DNA from: Planobispora rosea
Lineage (GTDB): Bacteria; Actinomycetota; Actinomycetes; Streptosporangiales; Streptosporangiaceae
Assembly (NCBI RefSeq): GCF_014648175.1
Contig: NZ_BMQP01000044.1
Span: 1 to 64,000, forward strand
DNA length: 64,000 nucleotides
Reading direction: 5' to 3'
Position numbers and translations under genes: made by a program. This document shows positions 17,500 through 25,084 of this stretch, piece by piece; within the stretch, counting starts at the first letter, position 1, and each line of letters starts with the position of its first letter. The notes under the pieces are model-generated. The model saw only the letters and a list, made by a program, of their open reading frames with translations, searched no databases and was not told the origin of the DNA.

Positions 17500-17601
17500 G
17501 CTCGACCGCCCTTCATCCGCGACGTCGGTGGACTCGGCTCTCACACTCCTCCGGGAACCGAGGCCGTACAAGACCCAAAGAAATCAAGGACACTCTCGGA
17601 C

Positions 17602-18198
17602 ATGAGCGCACAGTTGCTGGACCGCTGGCGGACCCTGACCGGCCCCGGCGCCGAGGCCCTCGGCCTCGACCTGATCACCCGGTACGGCGAGCCGCACCGC
17701 CGCTACCACACGGCCGCCCACCTGGAGGCGGTGCTCGACCACGTCGACGCGCTGGCCGGGCACGCCGCCAACCCCGACCTCGTACGGCTCGCCGCCTGGT
17801 TCCACGACGCCGTCTACGACCCCGCGCGCAGCGACAACGAGGAGCGCAGTGCCCGGCTGGCCGAGCGGGCGCTGCCGGAGGCGGGTCTGCCCGCGGAGGC
17901 GGTGGCCGCGGTGGCGCGGCTGGTCAGGCTGACCGTCACCCACGACCCCGCGCCCGGTGACGCGGACGGGGCCGTGTTGTGCGACGCCGACCTGGCGATC
18001 CTGGCCGCGCCGCCGGAGGTGTACGCGGCCTACGCGGCGGCCGTGCGCGAGGAGTACGCGTTCGTCCCCGACGACGCCTTCCGGAGCGGGCGGGCGGCCG
18101 TGCTGCGCTCCCTGCTCGACCTGCCGTCGATCTTCCGGGTGGCGGATCTGGAGGAGGCGGCGCGGGCCAACATCCACGCGGAGCTCGACCGCCTGTGA
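17602..18198 (+). CDS. HD-domain metal-dependent phosphohydrolase-like protein
   Basis: A 198-residue protein with HD-superfamily motifs: PHRRYHTAAHLEAVLDHVD, then LAAWFHDAVYDPARSDNEERS (the paired His-Asp), and a further LCDADLAILAAPPEVY. Homologues in Streptomyces are often mislabelled NMDA receptor NMDAR2C subunit. A nucleotide or phosphate-ester hydrolase activity is expected; the substrate is unknown. The ATG beginning MSAQLLDRW is chosen because homology starts there; AAGGA lies 12 bases upstream. The frame is open for 72 codons further upstream, overlapping bL37 on the other strand. Confidence 0.82.
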   Translation: MSAQLLDRWRTLTGPGAEALGLDLITRYGEPHRRYHTAAHLEAVLDHVDALAGHAANPDLVRLAAWFHDAVYDPARSDNEERSARLAERALPEAGLPAEAVAAVARLVRLTVTHDPAPGDADGAVLCDADLAILAAPPEVYAAYAAAVREEYAFVPDDAFRSGRAAVLRSLLDLPSIFRVADLEEAARANIHAELDRL

Positions 18199-18230
18199 GG
18201 CTTGACCGACTGTGAGCGGTTGTCCCGCAC

Positions 18231-18284
18231 AATCAAACATCGCCCCGCATCTATCTGTGATATTTTGGTGGAAGATGTTTGATT
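18231..18284. promoter_or_regulatory. Candidate DeoR operator pair
   Basis: AATCAAACATC (18231-18241) and GATGTTTGATT (18274-18284) form a perfect 11-bp inverted repeat separated by 32 bases, directly before the ribosome-binding site of the deoR gene. The spacing of about four helical turns between centres suits binding by a DeoR-type oligomer or looping. The right arm touches the AAGGAG site, so bound repressor would also block initiation. Confidence 0.7.
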
Positions 18285-18296
18285 AAGGAGTGGCCA

Positions 18297-19097
18297 ATGC
18301 TCGCCCAACAGAGGCAGCAGGCGATCCTGGACCGGGTCCGCGCCAGCGGCGGCGTCAGGGTCGCCGACCTCGTCCGCGAGTTCGGCGTGTCCGACATGAC
18401 GATCCGCCGGGACCTGGAGGTCCTGGCCGAGCGCGGACTGCTGGAGAAGGTCCACGGCGGAGCCACCGCCGCCGGGCCCGGTTCCACCGAGGAGCCCGGG
18501 TTCGCCGCCAAGTCGGTCCGCCAGCAGGCCGAGAAGGAGGCGATCGCCCGGCGGGCCGCGCTGCTCGTCCGGCCCGGCACGGCCGTCGCGCTCTCGGCGG
18601 GGACCACGACCTGGACGCTGGCCCGCCTCCTCGTCGACGTGCCCGAGCTGACCGTCATCACCAACTCGATCCGGATCGCCGAGGTCTTCCACCGCTCCCC
18701 CCGTGCGGACCGCACGGTCATCCTGACCGGCGGCGTGCGCACCCCCTCCGACGCGCTGGTGGGCCCGGTCGCCGTGGCGGCGATCCGGGGGCTGCACGTC
18801 GACACCCTCTTCCTCGGCGTGCACGGGATGAGCCCGCGCGCCGGGTTCACCACCCCCAACCTGCTGGAGGCCGAGACCGACCGCGCGCTGGTCGCCTCCG
18901 CGCACCGCCTCGTCGTCCCCGCCGACCACAGCAAGTGGGGCACGGTCGGGATCAGCACCATCGCCGCCCTCTCGGAGGCCCATGTGATCATCAGCGACCC
19001 CGGTCTCCCGGAGGACGCCCGCGAAGAGCTCTCCGCCCAGGCGGGTGAGCTCGTCATCGCCGGGCCCGAGGAGGAGAGCCGGGTGGCGGAGCGATGA
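18297..19097 (+). CDS. DeoR/GlpR-family transcriptional repressor
   Basis: A 266-residue sugar-responsive regulator. The N-terminal helix-turn-helix is the DeoR signature VRVADLVREFGVSDMTIRRD (about residues 20-39), followed by LEVLAERGLLEKVHGGA. The C-terminal ISOCOT sensor domain shows LSAGTTTWTLARLL, VITNS and TLFLGVHGMSPRAGFTTPN. These domains bind sugar phosphates. The ATG has AAGGAG 6 bases upstream. The stop overlaps the galT start by four bases, so it probably represses its own operon and senses a galactose-pathway sugar phosphate. That ligand is inferred from context. Confidence 0.92.
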   Translation: MLAQQRQQAILDRVRASGGVRVADLVREFGVSDMTIRRDLEVLAERGLLEKVHGGATAAGPGSTEEPGFAAKSVRQQAEKEAIARRAALLVRPGTAVALSAGTTTWTLARLLVDVPELTVITNSIRIAEVFHRSPRADRTVILTGGVRTPSDALVGPVAVAAIRGLHVDTLFLGVHGMSPRAGFTTPNLLEAETDRALVASAHRLVVPADHSKWGTVGISTIAALSEAHVIISDPGLPEDAREELSAQAGELVIAGPEEESRVAER

Positions 19098-20173
19098 AGC
19101 GGACCGTCACCCACCTGGCCGACGGCCGGGAGCTGATCTACTTCGACCGGGACGACAGCGCGGACCGCGGCGCGATCGACGAGCGTGAGCTGCCGCCCCG
19201 CCCGCCCGCCTCGGAGCTGCGTTACGACCCGCTCACCGAGGAGTGGGTCGCGATCGCGGGACACCGGCAGGGCCGGACCTTCCTGCCCCCGGCCGACGAG
19301 TGCCCGCTGTGCCCCTCCGTGCCGGGCCGGCTCACCGAGATCCCCGCGGCCGCCTACGACGTGGTCGTCTTCGAGAACAGGTTCCCGTCGTTCTCCGACC
19401 GGCCCGCCGGCCTCACCGCCCCGGGCGGGCTGAGCGAGGCCCGTCCCGGCACCGGGCGCTGCGAGGTGGTCTGCTTCACCTCCGACCACGGCTCCTCGTT
19501 CTCGGCGCTCTCCCCCGAGCAGGTCGGACTGGTCATGGAGGCGTGGATCGACCGCACGGCGGAGCTGTCGGCGCTGCCGGGCGTGGAGCAGGTCTTCTGC
19601 TTCGAGAACCGGGGCGCGGAGATCGGCATCACGCTGACCCACCCGCACGGCCAGATCTACGCCTACCCCTACGTGACCCCGCGCACCGCGCTGACCCTGC
19701 GGGCCGCCGAGCGCCATCGGGAGCGGACCGGCGGCGACCTCTTCGCCGACGTCCTGGCCGCCGAGCGGGAGGCGGGGGTGCGGGTGGTCGCGGCCAACGA
19801 GCACTGGACGGCGTTCGTGCCGGCCGCGGCGCGCTGGCCGTACGAGATCCACGTCTACCCGCACCGGCGGGTCCCCGACCTGACCGGGCTGGACGCCGAC
19901 GAGCGCGCGGCGTTCGGGCCCCTCTACACCGAGGTGCTGCGCCGCCTGGACGGGCTGTTCGGGGTGGTGATGCCGTACGTCGCGGCCTGGCACCAGGCCC
20001 CGGTCCGGGTGGGCCGCGACCTGGCCTACACGCACCTGGAGTTGTTCAGCGTACGGCGGGCGCCGGGCAAGCTGAAGTACCTGGCCGGGTCGGAGTCGGC
20101 CATGGGGGCTTTCGTGAACGATGTCCTTCCCGAGGAGGCAGCACGTCTTTTGCGCGCTGTTGTCACAAGCTGA
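19094..20173 (+). CDS. galT: Galactose-1-phosphate uridylyltransferase
   Basis: Leloir enzyme exchanging galactose-1-phosphate and UDP-glucose. It is 359 residues. The active-site motif HPHGQIYAYP places the nucleophilic histidine at His185. A likely metal site is CPLCPS near residue 73, and the C-terminal half contains EIHVYPHRRVPDL and AWHQAP. It overlaps the deoR stop (ATGA), so both are made from one transcript. galE and galK, often next to galT, are absent here and must lie elsewhere if the pathway is complete. Confidence 0.95.
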   Translation: MKRTVTHLADGRELIYFDRDDSADRGAIDERELPPRPPASELRYDPLTEEWVAIAGHRQGRTFLPPADECPLCPSVPGRLTEIPAAAYDVVVFENRFPSFSDRPAGLTAPGGLSEARPGTGRCEVVCFTSDHGSSFSALSPEQVGLVMEAWIDRTAELSALPGVEQVFCFENRGAEIGITLTHPHGQIYAYPYVTPRTALTLRAAERHRERTGGDLFADVLAAEREAGVRVVAANEHWTAFVPAAARWPYEIHVYPHRRVPDLTGLDADERAAFGPLYTEVLRRLDGLFGVVMPYVAAWHQAPVRVGRDLAYTHLELFSVRRAPGKLKYLAGSESAMGAFVNDVLPEEAARLLRAVVTS

Positions 20174-20249
20174 TCACCTGTTTGTATCGGCTTGAAGTCG
20201 CATGACCACCGCTTTGCCACTACTATCCTTCATTCGTCGGCTTGAACAG

Positions 20250-20375
20250 CAGATATGCCTAATCCCGGGCAAAGCGCCCGGGAGCCGGGGAACCATCGCA
20301 CCTGGGGTGAACCACTTCCGTGGAAGGGCTGCTCCGGCCCGAACCCGTCAGCTAACCCGGCCGGCTGAAGGAGAG
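20250..20375 (+). ncRNA. c-di-AMP riboswitch (ydaO/yuaA type)
   Basis: The leader carries the ydaO consensus blocks in order: a GCCCGGGAGCCGGGGAACC segment near 20275-20293, GGGGTGAACC near 20305, AAGGGCTGCTCCGGCCCGAA near 20324, and CAGCTAACCCGG near 20349, then GCCGGC closing the outer helix. In actinobacteria this class controls cell-wall hydrolase genes (for example rpfA) and is turned off by c-di-AMP. It ends about 10 bases before the start codon region of the secreted protein. The outer limits are approximate. Confidence 0.9.
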
Positions 20376-20383
20376 GAGAGTTC

Positions 20384-21373
20384 GTGGCGGCTGCGTCCCC
20401 CGCGCCCCCCACGTCCCGCGCATCCGCCACGCCCCGCCGCCGTGCGGCCGTGGCCGCTTCCCTGATACTCGCGTTCGCCCTGGGCGTGCCCAGCGCGGGC
20501 AGCGCGGCTCCCAAGCCCACCGAGGCCGAGCTCAGGAAGGACCTGGCCAAGCTCAACAAGAAGGTCGACACCCTCATCGAGGCCTACGCCGCCAAGCGCG
20601 AGTCCCTCGCCAAGGCGCAGAAGGCCGAGGGCGTCGCCAAGAAGAACCTGCGCAAGGCCGAGGAGGCCCTGACCGCGGCCAAGGGCGAGGTCGACGCCAT
20701 CGCCCAGCTCCGCTACCAGAGCGGCTCCTCCAGCCTGCCCCTGCTGTTCACCCACGACCTGAGCGGCGCCGCCCTGATGGAGCAGCTCACCGCCCAGCAG
20801 AGCGCCCACCTGGAGGGCTACGCCCGCAGCCGGGACGAGCGGAAGAAGGCCGCCGAGCTGGCCGCCCGGCTCACCGAGCGGATCCGCGGGGAGGCCGAGG
20901 AGGTCGAGGACCGGCGCGAGGAGACCGAGAAGGTCATCCGCGACATCAAGAAGAAGCTCGAAGCGCTCGTCCCCCTCGGCTCCGGCCGCCGCTCCAACGG
21001 CACCTGGGTCCCCCAGCTGCCCAACGGCGCCGACAACATCACCGACCGGACCCGGAACATGCGGGAGACCATCAAGCGGTACTTCAACCTGACCCACGTG
21101 GTCGGCTGCTACCGCTACGACACCTTCGGCGAGCACCCGCTCGGCCGCGCCTGCGACTTCATGATGAGCTCGGGCGGCTCGATGCCCTCGGCCGCGGGGA
21201 TGAAGCTCGGCGACGAGATCGCCGCCTGGGCGATCAAGAACCGGACCAAGCTGGGCGTCAAGTACGTGATCTGGAGGCAGCGCATCAACCACGGCTCGGG
21301 CTGGCGCTTCATGTCCGACCGCGGCGGCATCACCGCCAACCACTACGACCACGTGCACATCTCGATGTTCTGA
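20384..21373 (+). CDS. Secreted coiled-coil protein with ARB_07466-like C-terminal domain
   Basis: A 329-residue exported protein. An N-terminal signal peptide (RRRAAVAASLILAFALGVPSA, cleavage near residue 42) is followed by a long Lys/Glu-rich coiled coil (about 45-205) as in NlpC/P60-type cell-wall proteins. The C-terminal domain (about 220-329) contains GCYRYDTFGEHPLGRACDF and ends HYDHVHISMF. The histidines and aspartate resemble those of small LAS/D-alanyl-D-alanine metallopeptidase-like domains. The GTG has a GGAGAGGAGAG site. The c-di-AMP riboswitch ties expression to cell-wall or osmotic state, so a role in peptidoglycan remodelling is likely. Catalytic activity is not proven by sequence. 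Confidence 0.85.
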   Translation: MAAASPAPPTSRASATPRRRAAVAASLILAFALGVPSAGSAAPKPTEAELRKDLAKLNKKVDTLIEAYAAKRESLAKAQKAEGVAKKNLRKAEEALTAAKGEVDAIAQLRYQSGSSSLPLLFTHDLSGAALMEQLTAQQSAHLEGYARSRDERKKAAELAARLTERIRGEAEEVEDRREETEKVIRDIKKKLEALVPLGSGRRSNGTWVPQLPNGADNITDRTRNMRETIKRYFNLTHVVGCYRYDTFGEHPLGRACDFMMSSGGSMPSAAGMKLGDEIAAWAIKNRTKLGVKYVIWRQRINHGSGWRFMSDRGGITANHYDHVHISMF

Positions 21374-21587
21374 CCGGGCGGGACGGACCGGCCGCAGACC
21401 GGAACGAATATCCCGACAAAGCAGACTAATCCCCTATTTGGGGTATGTAGCTCCCCGGACGGTGGACGCGCACGAGGACGGATCACAGGCCGGACCCGGG
21501 CGCGGCGGGCCGTACCTCCCGGGCGGATCATGACCCGGGGCAGCGACAGGGAACAAGGTTCCAGGGAAACAAGGGAGAGATCCCGCG

Positions 21588-22328
21588 ATGACCGAGCACC
21601 ACCTTCCCCGCCTCCTCCCCGGGGGTCTGCTCCGCGCCGCCGCCGGTGCGGCCCTCGCCGTCTGCGCGTGCGCGGTCGCCGTCGGCGCGCCCGCCTCCGT
21701 GGAAGGGCTCCCGCCCGAGCCCCGGGCCCGGACCGCCCCGGCTCCCGCCGGCGTCCTTCCTCCGCCGGTCAAAACGGGCGTGACGGCGGCGGACATGCTG
21801 CGCATCGCCGAGAGTCAGATCGGCATCGCCGAGGACGCCGACGGCGGCGGCACCAAGTTCCACTCCTGGTACATGGAGTCGGCGCGGGCCCAGGAGACCC
21901 TGGACCGCGACGGCGGGGTCGTGGAGAAGTACACCAACGCGCCCTGGTGCGCGATGTTCGTCTCCTGGGTCGGCGAGCAGGCGGGGCTGCGGCGCACGGT
22001 CGGCGCGGACGCCTACGCCGTCGCCTGGGCCGGGTGGTTCCAGGACCGGGGACGCTGGGGCGACGCCGCCCGGCCCGGCGCCCTCGTCTACTTCGACCTC
22101 GACGAGGACGGAGGCGAGGGCATCTACCGGATCGACCACATGGGCCTGGTGAAACAGGACAACGGCGACGGCACGATCACCACGATCGAGGGCAACACCG
22201 ACCGGGGCCTGGTCGAACAGCGCATCAGGCGCGTCTCCGAGGTCATCGGCTACGGCTATCCGGAATACCCGGGAGATCGCCCGGCGGGAGACCGCGGCCG
22301 CGCCGGAGGCAGCCCGGCCGGACGGTGA
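21588..22328 (+). CDS. Exported CHAP-domain protein (putative peptidoglycan amidase)
   Basis: A 246-residue protein with a hydrophobic N-terminal segment (GGLLRAAAGAALAVCACAVAVGA trimmed core near residues 12-34), a Pro-rich linker and a CHAP domain from about residue 65. The catalytic cysteine is in NAPWCAMFVSWVG, and the histidine in IDHMGLVKQ, followed by TIEGNT. CHAP enzymes cleave peptidoglycan cross-bridges or amide bonds. The ATG has GGGAGA upstream. It follows the riboswitch gene by 214 bases, which include a small ATCCCC/GGGGTAT hairpin near 21429-21446 and so probably a separate promoter. It is convergent with the STAND gene with one base between stops. Confidence 0.88.
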   Translation: MTEHHLPRLLPGGLLRAAAGAALAVCACAVAVGAPASVEGLPPEPRARTAPAPAGVLPPPVKTGVTAADMLRIAESQIGIAEDADGGGTKFHSWYMESARAQETLDRDGGVVEKYTNAPWCAMFVSWVGEQAGLRRTVGADAYAVAWAGWFQDRGRWGDAARPGALVYFDLDEDGGEGIYRIDHMGLVKQDNGDGTITTIEGNTDRGLVEQRIRRVSEVIGYGYPEYPGDRPAGDRGRAGGSPAGR

Positions 22329-22329
22329 A

Positions 22330-25080
22330 TCACGGCCCCGGCCGCCAGAGACGGTCCTTCAGGGTGGGCTTCGTGATCGGCAGGCCCAGTTCGGCGCAGA
22401 CCTCCGCCAGTTCGTCCGCCGCGTGGTCGAAGGCCGGCTCGTCCCCGCACTCGGCGAAGGCCGCGACCGCCGCGGACAGTTCCGCCATCGCCCATCCGAA
22501 GCGGCGCAGGCCCCGGTGGGCGGTACCGGCCAGGGCACGGGCCTGCGCGGCGTGCCAGAAGTCACCGGCCGCCTGGTAGCAGCGGACGGCCGGCTCCAGC
22601 AGCTCAAGGGCCCGCCGGTACTGTCCGTCGCGCACCATCAGCTCCCCCCGGGCGTGCCCGCTCATGGCCCTCAGGCAGTCCCGCGCCCGGTCGCCGGGGT
22701 GATCGGGCACCAGGGCGTCGGCCAGGTCGAGTTGCCCCCGGGCCTCCTCCAGCCTGCCCTCGGCCAGCAGCGCGCGAGCGAGCAGTGTCCTCGCCCGCAC
22801 CTCGGTGAACTCACGTCCCGTGCCGGCGGCCAGCAGGATCGCGCCGGCCGCCAGCCGACCGGCGACCGGTGCCCGCGCGCCGTCCACCGGATCCCCCGGA
22901 TGCCACAGATAGCCGCTGCTCAGCTCGCAGTGGAGATGGGAGAACCGCTCCAGGCCGTGCCCGTCCTCGGCGTGCAGGCGCGCCAGTGCTCGCTCCCGGG
23001 TCCTCAGGTCACGGCGGCGGTTGGCGCACCGCACCTCCACGATGACCTCGTCGAGGTGGAAGCGCATGTCCCCACGGCCGCTCACACTCCCCGGCAGGAC
23101 CGTGCGCCAGTCAGCCGGTTGGAAGGCCGAGACGCTGTCCGCGTGCAGGAGACGGGCCATCGCGTACTCACGCATGTCGCCCACGGCCTTCGCGTCCCGC
23201 GCCGCGGTCTCGAACTCCTCCGCGGCGGCTCTGTAGTGCCTCAGTCCGTGCCAGACCTGGCCGATCCGGCGCCGCACGGCCGCCTGGAGCCGCAGTTCCC
23301 CGGCCCGCCGCGCTTCCCGGTCGGCCTTCTCCAGCGTCTTGAGGGCCGCGTCGTACTCCTCGAAGGCGAGCAGCTGGATGCCCTCGGCCAGCAGGACCCG
23401 GCCCAGCGCCCCCGGTGTCCCGGAGCCCGCCGCGGCCCGGCGGGCGAGCTCGAACATGCGGTGCGCGGTGCCGCGGTCGATACGGCTGGTCCGCCAGCAG
23501 TCCAGCCAGGCCGCGATCACCCAGCAGGCCTCGTTCTCGTTGCTCTGGTGCGCCTCCGTCACCGCCCGGACCAGATGCGGCAGCTCGGCGGAGATCCACC
23601 GGTCGGCGTCCTCGGCGACCTTCTCAGCCCAGTCGCCGATCTCCGGCAGCGGTACGTCGCCGTAGTCGCCGCCGATCCGCCGGCCTTCCAGCACGCTCAG
23701 CACCGCACAGCAGGCGGCCAGGACGGCCCGGTGCAGCCGGTTCTCGATCTCCTTCAGCTCGTGCCGGTCCGGGACCAGCACGCCGAGCCGTCTCCTGGCG
23801 AAGATCCGGGTGAGCGGGTGGAAGGTGTAGCGGGGGAAGCCCGATGCGTCGGCCTCCACGTCGTCGAGCAGCCCCACCGCGGCCAACGCCGCGGCCAGGT
23901 TGGCCGCCTCCCCGGTGGAGACGGGCATCAGCACCCTGATCACCCAGGGGGTGAACGAAGCCGCCTCGACCAGGGACAATCGGCAGAACGCGGCCTTCTC
24001 GTCGTCGGTCAGCCTGCCGTACTCGGTGTCGAGCCGTTCCTCGATGCTGCGCCCGCCGTAGGCGAGGTCGGCGAGCCGGGAGCGCTCCGGGCGCAGGCGT
24101 TGCACCACCGGCTGCACCTTCCCGCCGCCGTGCCGCACCCGGTCGCCGGCCGCGCGCAACGCGATCGGCAGTCGCCCGCACAGCTCGGTCAGCTCGACGG
24201 CCAGGTGGCGGGTGGCCGCGTCGTCCACCTGGGAGTAGGCCGCCAGGATGGTCAGGGCCTCGTCCGGGCCCGGCGGGCGGACCGCCGTGGACGGGAAGCC
24301 CCGGGCGCTCACCAGGTCGGGCCTGCTGGAGATCAGGACGGTGCACTCGGTGCTGTTCGGGATGAGAACGTTGAGCTGGTCGGCGTCACGCGCGGCGTCC
24401 AGCACGACCAGGATCCGCCGCCCGGCGGTCCCGGCGCGGAACAGGCCCACCCGCTCCTGGAGCGAGGCGGAGCGGATCTCCTCCTCCGGCCAGCCCAGCT
24501 CCATCAGCAGGGCGTGCAGGACGTCGTGCGGGGACTTGCGCATGGCGGCCTGGCCGAGATTGGCGAAGAGCACCCCGTCGGGGTGCCGCCCGGCGAGCCT
24601 GCGGGCCAGTTCGAACTGGATGGCACTCTTGCCCACGCCGGGCGGGCCGTGCAGGGCGAGCACCACCGGGCCGCGTACCGAACCCTGCTCCCGCTGTTCG
24701 CGTTGCGCCTCGTAGGAGGCGATCAGGGCGGCGAGCTCGGACTCCCTGCCCCGGAAGGTGGGCTGGCGGTCGGGCAGGCCCCGCGCGGTGTACGTCTTCC
24801 CCGCCCCGGCCCTCCGCGCCCCGGCCTTCCCCGGCTCCGCGAGTTCCGCGGACCTCCCGGTCTCGCCGGCGTCCACCGGCGTTCCGTCCTCCCCGCGCCG
24901 TGGTGAGAGCGTGGACCAGGCCGCCGCCCCCGCGCCGGCCCCGGCCACCAGCAGCAGGGCGACGACCTGGAGCGGATGCTCCACCTTGTCGGCGAGCACC
25001 GCGGCGACCGCGGCGACCGACGCCGCGGGTACCGCGGTCCGGCGGCGCCACCTGTCAGCGGTCCGTCCGTCGCCGGGCAT
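22330..25080 (-). CDS. Membrane-anchored STAND ATPase (2TM-NB-ARC-TPR), first of pair
   Basis: A 916-residue protein. Two hydrophobic segments (about 16-30 and 35-57) come first, then a linker and an NB-ARC/AP-ATPase module (about 110-420). P-loop GPPGVGKS is at 145-152; the Walker B-like strand is RILVVLDAARD. A winged-helix and spacer region follow, and about 560-895 is TPR-type helical repeat. No SARP DNA-binding domain or enzymatic effector is visible. STAND proteins are switch ATPases that oligomerise on ligand sensing by their repeats; some are defence NLRs, others regulators. It starts 4 bases after the stop of a second, similar STAND gene, so they form one operon. Function unknown. 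Confidence 0.85.
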   Translation of the reverse strand: MPGDGRTADRWRRRTAVPAASVAAVAAVLADKVEHPLQVVALLLVAGAGAGAAAWSTLSPRRGEDGTPVDAGETGRSAELAEPGKAGARRAGAGKTYTARGLPDRQPTFRGRESELAALIASYEAQREQREQGSVRGPVVLALHGPPGVGKSAIQFELARRLAGRHPDGVLFANLGQAAMRKSPHDVLHALLMELGWPEEEIRSASLQERVGLFRAGTAGRRILVVLDAARDADQLNVLIPNSTECTVLISSRPDLVSARGFPSTAVRPPGPDEALTILAAYSQVDDAATRHLAVELTELCGRLPIALRAAGDRVRHGGGKVQPVVQRLRPERSRLADLAYGGRSIEERLDTEYGRLTDDEKAAFCRLSLVEAASFTPWVIRVLMPVSTGEAANLAAALAAVGLLDDVEADASGFPRYTFHPLTRIFARRRLGVLVPDRHELKEIENRLHRAVLAACCAVLSVLEGRRIGGDYGDVPLPEIGDWAEKVAEDADRWISAELPHLVRAVTEAHQSNENEACWVIAAWLDCWRTSRIDRGTAHRMFELARRAAAGSGTPGALGRVLLAEGIQLLAFEEYDAALKTLEKADREARRAGELRLQAAVRRRIGQVWHGLRHYRAAAEEFETAARDAKAVGDMREYAMARLLHADSVSAFQPADWRTVLPGSVSGRGDMRFHLDEVIVEVRCANRRRDLRTRERALARLHAEDGHGLERFSHLHCELSSGYLWHPGDPVDGARAPVAGRLAAGAILLAAGTGREFTEVRARTLLARALLAEGRLEEARGQLDLADALVPDHPGDRARDCLRAMSGHARGELMVRDGQYRRALELLEPAVRCYQAAGDFWHAAQARALAGTAHRGLRRFGWAMAELSAAVAAFAECGDEPAFDHAADELAEVCAELGLPITKPTLKDRLWRPGP

Positions 25081-25084
25081 GGCC

